This document shows positions 1 to 9,898 of a stretch of DNA of 64,000 bases, piece by piece (the first letter of the stretch is position 1; each line of letters begins with the position of its first letter). Under the pieces are notes generated by a model, which had not been told where the DNA came from, made no database searches, and saw only the letters and a program-made list of their open reading frames with translations. This DNA is from Schizophyllum amplum (lineage: Eukaryota > Basidiomycota > Agaricomycetes > Agaricales > Schizophyllaceae), in the NCBI GenBank assembly GCA_007026445.1, contig VDMD01000013.1:434001-498000 (forward strand). Reading direction: 5' to 3'. A program made the translations under genes and the position numbers.

Positions 1-1551
1 GCGCATCCGGCGCTTTACGGTGAATGTCAGAGAGAACCTGGAAGGGGGGTGACTATGAGTCGCGCGTCCTCGAGATTTCATGTAGCGAGGAGCGACCACC
101 ACTGCCGATCACCTGGAAAAGGTTGACACTCCTTCGCTGCGGAAACGTACCGTAAAGTATGTGTTTTCGAGTGCGCGCGCAAGCATGCGAGCGTTGCGCA
201 GGTCCTTGAACGCGATCTTGGCATAGCCATCGTAGCCAAGGTTGAGGAAGCTGGGCGCATTTGGTCAGTATCGCTACGGTTGCGCCGCAGAAAAGATATA
301 CTTGAACATCTGAGCGAAGACGGGAGAAGCCGGCTTGGAAAAGTTGAGTGTGTATGAGTACTCGGTGGAGCCAAGGTAGTCTGCGACGTATGTTTGAGCG
401 AAGAACAGACGAGCGAAGTGATAAGATACGCACGCAGCTCGAAAATGAGGTCCTTGTGAAGGCAGCTCTCATCTCGGAAGATGAGCCAGCCGAGACCGGC
501 ATAAACAAGACCGAATTTGTGGCCAGACGTGTTGATGCTGAACATGAGTAAGTACTGGTGGTCGTGCTGGAGGTGTCGGTACCGCTGACCTGGCAACGCG
601 TGGAACATCGAAGGCCCACTTGTGTTTGGGATAGGCGAAGGGGGCAATGAAGCCGCCACTCGCGGCGTCGACGTGAATCGGAATGTCAAGACCGGTGCGC
701 TCCTGTAGGTCGTCCACTGTGAAGGCTTAGACACAATAAAGAATCTAAATTCCGGACACGTACAAAGATCGCTCATACGGGAGACGTCCTCGAACGCGCC
801 GTTGTAGGTCGAGCCCAAGATGACCATAACACCGATCGTATTCTCGTCGATGAACTGAATCGCATCGTCCGGGTTCATGACGTACGACGTCTTATGGTTT
901 ACGGGCACAAGGCGAGCCTCGACATCCCAGTACCTGGGAAAGTTAGCACGAAGGAAACGAGCGTCGCTGAAAATATGCTTACCTGGCAAACTTCTCGAGA
1001 GCGACCTGTGCATTGGAGCCAAAGACGATGTTGGGGTGGAAGTAGTCCTTGCCAGCCTTCTTGCGAGCCTCCTGCCAGCGCTTTTTGAGGGCCAGCCCAG
1101 CCAGCATGATGGCCTCTGATGAGCCCGCGGTCGAGGTGCCCACAGCAGTCGTATCAGCCGTCGGGGCCTTCCAGAGATGCGCGAGCATAGAGACACATCG
1201 GTTGTGAATGATTTGCGCCGCAGGATACTCATCCTGGTCGGCGAGATTCTTGTTCGCGGCCTCGTTGAAGATACGGATGGCATCGTCGGGCATCCAGGTG
1301 TGTACGAAGGATGCTAGATTGAGAGCAGGGTTGCCATCGAGGGCGGCTTCATCGTGGATAAGCTGATACGCGCTCTTAGATGGGATGCCGTGCTCGGGGA
1401 ACGTGTACTTGGGGGCGGCTCCGGCATCTTCGTCGCGAGTCCAAGACTGGCCTAAAACTCTGTTCTCGTGCCGATTGGTGTGGCGACGATGGGGGTGGTC
1501 GCGGGCAGCGGCGAGGACAGCGTTGGGATCGATGTGGCGGGAGAGAGACAT
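1..1551 (-). CDS. Glutamate decarboxylase (partial, 3' end outside window)
   Basis: PLP-dependent enzyme converting glutamate to GABA, the entry to the cytosolic GABA shunt. The chosen ATG (1549-1551) opens [12 protein letters not shown] and gives a typical fungal GAD N-terminus with no targeting signal. In order one sees the [19 protein letters not shown] block, then [11 protein letters not shown] and [18 protein letters not shown], the cofactor-site motif [13 protein letters not shown], and [18 protein letters not shown] with the lysine expected to bind PLP. Several short introns interrupt it, for example near 935-980 and 715-770. The last visible residues ([12 protein letters not shown], 3-45) are still inside the conserved C-terminal domain, so the stop lies beyond position 1. 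No frame break was seen in the exons I could follow. Family assignment is secure; exact exon limits are not. Confidence 0.9.
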
Positions 1552-2961
1552 CTTTGTTGTCCGATGTCCTCCCCGTCGAACACATATACCCTCCACCCTG
1601 CCCTATTATTACCCATGACGTTGTCGTCGTCAGTGACGCCCCCCCGGCCGAATAACAGATGGAGGCGCGATGCGCTGCGCGGCCTTGCGCGGCAGGCTGA
1701 CCTGCGCACGTGTGGCAAGTGAAAGATCGTGAAAAGATCGCTATTGTCCTCGAAAGGGACGGATGGGAAAAAATGCTTGCAAGTCCAGCGTCACAAATTT
1801 ACAACAAGCAAGCCGGCGGTGAGGCAAAGCCTTGCGCAAGCTCCTGATACGAGGACCGGTCCGGATTAATGAGGAGTCTGGAGGAGTCCAGCAGAAAGTA
1901 ATACGAGCGACTGCAATAGATCGATTCGAGAACCATCGAACGTTTCTGTCAATAGCACTGGGGGGCGTTATGCGGCGGGATAGACTTGTTATACAGGCCA
2001 ATTGGCGGCCTGCGAGGATATGGAATATGAATAGGGATGAGATCGGACTCGCTGATTGAGTCGAGCGATAACTGACGGATGTATAGAGACAACTCTGAGC
2101 CCGAGAGTAAATGGCGAACGCGGACAGAGACACAGTCCTGGACAAGTCCTGGAAGGCAACAGAAGGCAACTCGAAGACGTCATGTCGGCCTTTGCCGAGA
2201 GTAATTTTACAAGCGCGTCGACAATCGGGAATTTTGTGTCTCGCCACGACCAACGGCACCCGACTCATCGTAGCTCATCGTTAATTCCTGGTTAGACTCA
2301 ATGTTCCTCCACACTGCCTCCCCAGGCACAGTGAAAAACAGGCCCACGGCCGACATTGTTCTCTCAGCTCTGCGCTACTTACTTCCCCGCGGCGCCACTA
2401 CGGCCCCGAGTCTGCGATGACGATGCTGGACTTCACGCTTCCAAAGCCTTCCCCAGGTCAGATATCCCACCCTGATCTATGCTGATAATGTTCCTAGGTG
2501 GCTAAAACCCCGCACAATGCGGACAATGCGGCGCAAGCCGCTCATGAGCTGTCAGTCAACCCAGCTTGGATTGCTTTACTTCGGACCGTGCGGGCCACAG
2601 CTCTGTACATACGTCAAGCTGCAAGCAACGCTATTGCTGGATGTCATCCCGCTCACTCACCGACTCTGTTACTTAGCGCCGCGCGCGGCAGAAAGGTTCA
2701 CGCAACGTTGACGGTACGTTTGAAGGAGTGCCCAGCTCCAGACCATGTACTCTGACTCTATATCTGAGTCCTTGTTTACAGTAACCCCGTCGTTTCTTTC
2801 GGCTCGTTACGCGCAGGCACAGATGTCGGATGCTCACCGGACACGACGAACTTATGTCCGATTTCGCAGGCGGACTTGCCTGTAGGCCGGCGCCGTACAT
2901 TGAGTTCTCATCGTGCCTACGTATATACAGTAGTCAAGAGCATATGGAATGACATATGTAG
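1552..2961. other. Intergenic stretch upstream of GAD
   Basis: It presumably holds the GAD promoter. Several open frames exist on both strands, but none has a convincing start, splice pattern or recognisable motif. I considered a plus-strand exon pair at 2416-2755, but the splice phases lead to an immediate stop. Confidence 0.5.
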
Positions 2962-2963
2962 TA

Positions 2964-3450
2964 CAGTCGAAACTCTCGTAATGGATACTGTCAAAATGCA
3001 TATTTCTCATAATGGATAGGATCTGGGCGAAAACGAGCGGCACCCCCTCTTGTATGCGGGGAAATTGGCGATTCATGAATAATGAATAATGGATAGGCCT
3101 GTAGAAGCAATATTCATTTCGACGGCACATTTGGCAGGGATTGTGCCATCACTGCATACTCTGTCGAGGTCAGTGATGATACTATACAGCTCCCTTCACA
3201 ATGAAGATCCATTGTCTGATGCTTTGGGTGACCCAGTGATACATCGAAAGGGGTCTTGTCGGCGGTTGGTGACCGGCCGACATTGAGAACAATGGCATGA
3301 CTCACAGCGTTACATTTCGTAGCGTATTGTCACCTATTGTCACGCGCACGAGCAACCTGTCACGGTGTTGTGACAATGCGGGAATGAATAATCTCTCATA
3401 ATGAATAAGTTTCGGCGGCTCAGACGCTATCCATTATGAGAGTTCGACTG
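2964..3450. mobile_element. TA-flanked MITE (pogo/Tc1-mariner-like), 487 bp
   Basis: The two ends are inverted copies: CAGTCGAAACTCTCG at 2964 and, read from the other strand, CAGTCGAACTCTCAT from 3450 inward. Similarity continues into AATGGATA, with one extra A in the left copy. TA dinucleotides flank both ends (2962-2963 and 3451-3452), the target duplication expected of Tc1/mariner-type transposases, and a CAG-T terminus is usual for pogo-like elements. The interior has no coding frame but repeats the terminal theme at about 3005-3020, 3076-3096 and 3388-3412. It is therefore non-autonomous. Confidence 0.8.
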
Positions 3451-3452
3451 TA

Positions 3453-3982
3453 CGCGCCGTCATCCGTCCGCCAACTCTTGTCTCATCTGCACAATCCTCC
3501 GAGAGGTCGGTGGGCACGATTACCGGTCAAGGAGCTTCGTCGGAGTGCAGCCAGCATTCGTGCGAATATGCAAATACTTATTTCCACCACAGTGTCCAGC
3601 GATGCGTGCAGCGATGTATAAAACTTCGATTTCTCGCATTAAGACGATAAAGCAAGACACGGTAAGGATGGACGTAACGTCAGTCAGTATCAACAACAGG
3701 GAAATAGATAGACTACGACGAGGAAGGGTAGGACTGCCAAAGTATCGGCCTCCCCGACCGTCTGGACCACCGTCCAACAAGAATGATACTGATACATGGG
3801 AACATGGGTAGTAGATTGTACACGTTCAGAGATAATCAGGACTGGATAGGATTAGCGATGCAACGCACGACTATACACGGGTCGAAAGAAGGGTAAGAGG
3901 CCACCGGATGTTCAGCCGCTCGTGGAAGGGGACCTGCAGTCGACAACAAACCGTCGACGCGAGCCGGGAACACATCGAAGCC
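3453..3982. other. Gap between MITE and bHLH 3' end
   Basis: This is about 530 bp, probably the 3' untranslated region of the bHLH gene plus spacer. I see no credible gene in it. Confidence 0.5.
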
Positions 3983-6900
3983 CTACTCCTCCATCCCCTC
4001 GTCCGTCTCGTCGCTGCGGCCTCGGCGCCCCCTTCGAAGCGTGTTCGCTGTTGCCGGGCTCGCCTTCGCCCCGTTGCTGCTCTTGCCCGAGTTGTTTTTC
4101 TGCGCCTTCTTCGCACCCTCACGACGACGAGCGCGCTTAGGCCCTTCGACGTACTCGTCATCACTGTCCTCATCCTCTTCCTCCCCGCCGGACGACGAAG
4201 GTGCGGTGAGAGGTGAGTCTCCGCGAGCGGGATCGATAGGACCGGCACCGCCACGGGGACGATCATCTATTGACAGTCAGTACGAGCGCCGCGCTGCTGT
4301 GTATAGTCTTATTCACCTCCGCCTTGGGGTCGGTCATCTGCAGGCTCGGCTCCCGAACGCTGGGATTCCTTAGCACGTTCACCATCACGCATCTCAACAT
4401 CTTCTTCTTGTATAGTGAGGAACTCTCGACCGGCACCGAAGGCTCGAATCCTGCCGCCTATCAGTATTCGAGCAAAATCACTGACGAGAGTTACACACCG
4501 TTCGCTCCGAAGTTCCCGAATGACCCGCTGCCGTACCCTGCACCGTAGCCATTGACACCGCTTCCGCCATTGCCACTGCTGAGGCCTGCGGAAGACGCCC
4601 GAATGAGTATACGGACAAGGAAATATTCGAGGCTACGCACCATTGCTGCCTCGGTATCCGCGTAACTCATCCTCCAGTTCACGGTTGCGAACACCTTGCG
4701 CATTCACGAGTTGTTGCAGATATCTGATGGTATCTCAGCAAACTCGCGAGCCTGAAGGGCTCTCTCACGCACCGAATATACTCCACGCTCTTGCGCAAGA
4801 CCATGCCCTTGTTCGCCTTCAGCGCGTTGTTGGGCTTCGAATCCTTGTTATTGTCGCTGGCAGTGCCGGGCGTCGGGGTTATGGTTCCCGTGGCGCCTAA
4901 TCCGTCCCCGCCCTCGCCGTCCTCCATCTTGAGCATGTCGAGCATCGGCGAGGTTGGCGACGTCGGCGACTGCCCAGCCTTGTCCTTATCCGCCTTGTCA
5001 CCGTTCGCGCCTGCGGTGGACATCAATACACAATCGACTTGCTGCGAGGTTTACGCACCTAGTCCAGCGACCCCGTCCAACATCTCTTCGGGAATCAGCC
5101 CGGCAAGCTCAGAGATACGTTCTAGTCCTCTATCAGGACAGGACTCGCGATAGAGAAATATGTACTCACCATTAATGTTATCTCGGCGACGACGTTCAAC
5201 AGCATTGTGGCTCTCGCGGCGACGCCTGTATGCGTGTAAGTACCTTCACTCATGCAACAGCATAGCACCTTACCGTCGCTTCTCCTCCAATTTGTTCTGA
5301 GGGTTCGCCGGCTGCGCAGGCGCAGGCGGATGATATTGCGAGCCTAAGCATAGTCAGTATAAAGCTCGCGACGGGTAGGGCGGTGGGCAAAACGGACCTC
5401 CCAGATTTGGAAGACCTGTCAAACTAGGGAGTGAGCTCGACGTGGGCGTCGTGAGACCGTCCTTCGATCCTGGAAGCCGTCAGCCATCGCGTGTGTCCTA
5501 ACAGCAATCGCTGCACACCTGCAAAAGCGCCGTATGCGCTGCTGAAGCTATGGGGGAAGGTCGAATCCGGCGTGGGCAAGGAGAACGCGGACTCGGGGCT
5601 ACTGCGAATAGTCGTCTTCAGATGCTGCAAGGCTCGGCGGACGACGTGACTCACGAAGCACTGTAGCCGCCCATGCCCAGACCGGCGCCATTGATGCCGT
5701 TGTTGAGACCGTTCAGCCCGCCGGCACTGCCCAACGAGCCCCATTGATTCTTTCCGGGAATCACAATGGCATGAGGTCTGGTAGGCGATGTACCGGAGAT
5801 CGACGAAATAGAGTCAGATCTGAAGACTATGAATACGATGGGATGTCATGATAGGGAGGGGTGTTCACCTGCCAATTCTCCCTCCGGCTGCAGAGCTGAA
5901 AGACCCATTGCGTCGGGAGCGCGTTGTACGCTGAGGTCCAACTGACTGTTCAGTCTGTAGTTAGAGGTCCTGTCTACTTCATGGACTGCATAAAATCTTA
6001 CTGGTGGTCGGCTCCTGGACCGCGACCTGCTTGTGGCATTGGTGCTTGCCGTGGTCGGCCGTCCGGTTTCACGCGCTAAACCTGATGCGAAGGAATGAGC
6101 ACCTCTAGACGAGGCGGGAGAGGCGGCGTACCAGCTCCCGCAAAGGGAGAGTCCGGGCTGGGCGTAAAGTGTCGCTCCCAGGATTTGTCGAGCGCATGAT
6201 GATGCCCAGGGTGCGAGGGATCGAAACTGCTGGACGTTAGAAGATGGTAATGCTGGGAAGGCGCGTACTGACCGGTTGATGTGTTCCTCTTGTTCACCGA
6301 AGCGAGTAGGCTCACCAAAATGATGGCCATCCGCCCCTTGGTCGAAGGAATCGGACCGACGGGACTCAGAGAAGTGGTCGAAGCGGGGATCGAACGGACG
6401 GCCGGTGCTGTCGAAGCGGTCGTTGCTGAACGAGCGGCCGTCGAAGCGGTGGTCTGGGAACGTTGGGGATGTGTGTACACGGTCCTGCCTTGCTTCGAAC
6501 GAGTTGCGATCGAAGGGGCGGCCCCCCGCATCAAAAGCCGTCCGGGCGGATGTGGGATCGAAGCGAGATGGCGGCTGGGGGTCGTAGCGCATGGAAGAAT
6601 TGAGAGCGGGCAAGGTCGAGTTGAAGTTGGCGGGAAATGCCGAGTCTGGGCGTGTGGGAGCGTAGCTGGGACAGCGATGAGAACGCGATGCGTGACTACG
6701 GCGGAAGCGTACTTTTCGGGGGGCGACGTTCCCTCCCTGTGCTGAAGGGCAAATTCATCCCTATTGTGGTGCATGGAGAGCTGAGTAGGGGCCGAGATGT
6801 CGAAGATGTTGTGCTGGTAGGCAGAAGAGGCGGAGGTGCCTGACGTGGACAAGGCTGGGGGTGTTCAACGAGAGGATGCGGGGCGCCACGGGGGGCGACT

Positions 6901-7018
6901 CACCCGAGGTAGGCGGCGGAGAGTGCGTCGAGCGCTCGTGCGAGATGAGGCCGGTCAGGTCATCGGCAAAGTCGATATTGTCCTGGTTGGAGGCGAACTT
7001 GAGGAAGGGGTGGTTCAT
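3983..7018 (-). CDS. bHLH transcription factor with a long inter-helix loop
   Basis: Nuclear DNA-binding protein. The basic region and helix 1 are split by an intron: RRRESHNAVERRRRDNIN (about 5161-5227) then ERISELAGLIPEEMLDGV (about 5050-5122). The H, E and R spacing is that of bHLH proteins binding CACGTG E-boxes; the SREBP-specific tyrosine is absent. A loop of roughly 65 residues rich in D, K, S, P and T follows, then helix 2 (NKGMVLRKSVEYIR, YLQQLVNAQGVRNRELEDEL, about 4640-4810), running into a short coiled coil. The N-terminal half is disordered, with a run of R-F-D-rich segments (about 6290-6600). The C-terminus is acidic then K/R-rich and ends DETDEGMEE before the stop at 3983. At least eight introns are present. 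The ATG at 7018 precedes NHPFLKFASNQDNIDFADDL; the open frame continues upstream (DGFESSFESASTPPLDSLHT), so an earlier 5' exon is possible. Confidence 0.85.
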
Positions 7019-8245
7019 GGTGTGGAGAGAGTCGAGCGGCGGTGTGCTGGCGCTCTCGAAGGACGACTCGAAGCCGTCCTGGCGGATGGGCCAGCTTGGG
7101 CGGACGATGCGCTGAACATGAAGGCCTGACTGTGACTGTCGGTGCGAAAGCCAAGAGTGCGTCCGGCCTCGATGGTCCCGATGGGAGTCTCTCCCCACGG
7201 GGTATCGGATATGCCTCCCGTGGGGTATTGCTGATGTAAGCATCTACGTAAGCACAAATTGATGAACCGCAAGGAACCAGCTCGGCATCCTCGTCCGCAA
7301 ACCGAGTATTCCCCAAACGCTCTCCTTCCCAACGCTGACCGCAGGAACAGCGGCCCCTGCCGGCCCCACCGACGCGCGCAATGGCATCGCCTCTGCGGGC
7401 ATCTCCGACTGCCCTTCGCGCCGGCCTGTTTATTCGCGAGAGCTGCGTGAGACGAGGGACCGAGGAAGGAACATACCGAGGTGGTGCGTGCATATATACC
7501 TGTTCCCCGCCCCTGTCACCTGACCAGCCCACAGTACGCCTGACCAGCGCCTGCCGATCGTCTTGTGATATGGCCGCCGTTGCCGTGCACACCGACAGGC
7601 ATAGGCTGGACCTCCAGGCAACTAAAGCACCAATCAGCAGCTCTGTTAGAGCGCTGCCCTCACTGCCCGTGCTTATCTGTAGAACGGCCGACTTCACGCT
7701 CATCGTCCGCGAACAGGTGCGTCGCAGAAGTTCAGCGCGCAATGCAGCTAACGAAAGAACATAGGCGCGAACGCGAGTAGCGTTTGCATGCGGCTGCACG
7801 GTACCTCGGATGCATGCCCTGCCATCTTCGGCGGCCCTCTCCCCTATTACAAGACAAGGTTGGCACGCTTTCTGCGTTCCCCCACCAACGTCACCCCCGC
7901 TCGACCGCCCGCCTCCATCTCACCTATTCCTTCCATTTAACTGCTGCTACCTGAGGCCCGGACAGGGCAAGACCACGGGCGAGCGGGGGGGGGGGCATTC
8001 ACCAGCCCGCCCTGCTTAGACGAGCCGCGCCCATCAACGGCCGTGGCTGCGGCGACTGCGTGACAGGTCGTGGATAGCCATGAGCGGTTAAGTCGACGTT
8101 GAGTGGCCGCGTCTGGCGAGAATGCTACCGCAACCGCCGAGTAGGCAGGCTTGCGAATAACTAGAGTCCTGGTTAACAGGCACTCGTTTCCTCGCGCGCA
8201 ACGCGAGGACCTCAACTTTCGTCAGGGGACGAGAAGGTGAGAGAG
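7019..8245. other. bHLH upstream region
   Basis: It contains the likely 5' leader, and perhaps a 5' exon, of the bHLH gene. A possible splice acceptor lies just before DGFESSFES at about 7080. Further upstream I see no recognisable gene, only GC-rich sequence and CT-rich tracts. Confidence 0.4.
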
Positions 8246-8247
8246 TA

Positions 8248-8574
8248 CTGTACCGGCATGACCGCATGTTCACATAACGCGTAACGGGGGCCTCTGAACT
8301 GAACCTAAGCCGGTTCCGTAACGCGTAACGGCGGGTTTTTTGAGACGCCACATGGCTTAAATAATCGCATTTTAGCTCAAAATTTCGTATTTTTTGTTCA
8401 TTCGAGCGCTAAATGCATTGTTTTGCTCTTCTGAGTACGTTAGGTCCTCCAAATATGTCAATTTTTGCTTTATAATGCGTTGGAAGGCCGGTCCGGGCCT
8501 CCGTGAACTACGCTCGGGAGTTGTTCACAGCGTAACGCGTAACGCCCAGTGAACTTACGGTCATGCCGGTACAG
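8248..8574. mobile_element. TA-flanked MITE, 327 bp
   Basis: A perfect 17-bp terminal inverted repeat, CTGTACCGGCATGACCG, starts at 8248 and, on the other strand, at 8574. TA flanks both ends (8246-8247, 8575-8576). Both inner sides continue with GTTCAC and copies of GTAACGCGTAACG (about 8277, 8320 and 8532), so the subterminal regions are also inverted. There is no coding capacity. Its ends differ from those of the 2964-3450 element, so it is a separate family. Confidence 0.85.
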
Positions 8575-8576
8575 TA

Positions 8577-9314
8577 GAATGATGATCTATCTGAATTTCA
8601 GACGTCGTGCGCTAGCGTGGGGTGAGATACCTCGGGGACCCTTTGGGACCTGTATTTTACCGGACCCCCAGGTCTGGAGGTATCTGACCGGTATTTAATT
8701 TTGACCAATTTGTTACCCACATCACGTGACGCGCACACGTGACTTGACGGCGACGATCGTGCACTGCTGAGACACCTGAGGTTCCCACCCCTCCTGCCTA
8801 ATTAGACGGCATCACCGGCTGATGATCCGCCCTCTAATTAGGATGATTTGCCTTGTTTCGCCTTACACTCCCGTAGCACCTCCCCGTAAATCAACGCGCA
8901 GGACTTGGCTGCTCTGCGAGGGCTCCGCTCGGCGCTCCCCGGGACGGCGGCCCCGCCGCGCATCGGAACGCCATACCGACGCACCCTCACATCTGCCATC
9001 GTCTCCAACCAGCCAACGCCCTCCGCCATCGCTGCCGCCGCCTTTGCTCGATGGACGAGCACGCCTAGTTACACCGTCGCACGCTCTTGTAGTCGCATTG
9101 TATGTTTTATTGTGATTTCTTAACTGTAACCTGCCTGCATGTATACACTAGACAAATCCAAAAGCAAATGTGACTTGCATATCGTGCTGGAGACCGCGCG
9201 TTGTCTATTGTGGTATCGAAACTTACAGAGATAAAGTATATTGTACGACAACAACATCAAGTTAGTCACGATCTGCTTCCTCTGGCACTGTCGAGGCGCT
9301 ACGGCCCTTACGGC
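8577..9314. other. Gap between MITE and left LTR
   Basis: It holds an imperfect hairpin at about 8623-8685 (AGATACCTC facing GAGGTATCT), a CCAAT box at about 8704, and two CACGTG palindromes at 8723-8728 and 8736-8741. An alanine-rich open frame at 8905-9123 begins with TTG and has no supporting structure. No gene is called. Confidence 0.5.
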
Positions 9315-9824
9315 TGTAAGAGCGTCCTCGGAAGTCTTCAGATCCAGTAGGCGGCCGAGCCGCACGCGTAGCTGCAGAGCGTAGGGCGGCGAGGCGGTGA
9401 CAGGCTGCGAAGGAGTAGCGTACGAATGTACAACGACGTAGGTAGCTGCTGACCCGGCTAGGGCGCTTGGCGTAAGCGAACGAGCGGTAACCCGGCGAGG
9501 GTCTCTGGCGCGAGAGAGCGAGCGATACCGTGCTAGGCGAACTGTGACTGTTAGTGAGTTAGTAGCGGTTACCCGGCTAGGGCGTCCGTAACGTGGACGA
9601 CGAGCGGCCAGTACCCAGGCAGGGGCACAGCTTAGACGAGCTGAGCGTCGGCGAGGCGAGTCAATCGAACGAGTAGTGAAGCGTCAAGAAGTAAGTGTAT
9701 ATTCCGTTCCGTCGCGGTCCGAAGATGCGCGCGGACACGTGCAAGCGGTAAGTTCCGGGCTCTTGTAGTGATACGTAGATAACTGATACTGATAGCATAC
9801 TAGATGATTGCATAGATCCTCACA
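9315..9824 (-). repeat. 3' LTR of the gypsy element
   Basis: 510 bp, TGTAAG...TCACA, about 98.6% identical by eye to 21883-22392. It contains four repeat units built on ACCCGGCTAGGG followed by small hairpins (9452-9646) and a CACGTG near 9735. Confidence 0.95.
9452..9646. repeat. Four hairpin-bearing repeat units inside the LTR
   Basis: Each unit is a near-constant ACCCGGCTAGGG, a 5-bp stem arm, a 5-7 nt loop, the complementary arm, and usually a (C)GAGCG tail. The stem pairs are CGCTT/AAGCG (about 9463-9477), TCTCT/AGAGA (about 9502-9517), CGTCC/GGACG (about 9583-9599) and CAGCT/AGCTG (about 9628-9643). A degenerate copy may lie between units 2 and 3. The same units recur in the other LTR (about 22020-22215). 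Confidence 0.8.
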
Positions 9825-9837
9825 GCGCCCCCCCAAG
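9825..9837 (-). other. Polypurine tract
   Basis: On the minus strand CTTGGGGGGGCGC abuts the 3' LTR, the place and composition expected for the plus-strand DNA primer of an LTR element. Confidence 0.75.
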
Positions 9838-9898
9838 AGTCCGAACGACACAGCAAGAAGGTAGGACGTATAGACGTCGCGATAGGCGGTTGACGAAG

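Noticed and set aside
78..1283. 401-codon minus-strand open frame
   Set aside because: Only part of it (about 500-1000) is real GAD sequence; the rest is out-of-frame or intronic GAD DNA.
2416..2755. Possible two-exon plus-strand gene
   Set aside because: The only good splice pair joins in a phase that reaches a stop at once; no recognisable domain.
8905..9123. Alanine-rich mitochondrial-like N-terminus
   Set aside because: Starts with TTG, has no splice continuation and no family match.
9452..9646. CRISPR-like repeat-spacer array
   Set aside because: Units are imperfect, lie within an LTR of a eukaryotic retrotransposon and are explained by hairpins; nothing else suggests CRISPR.
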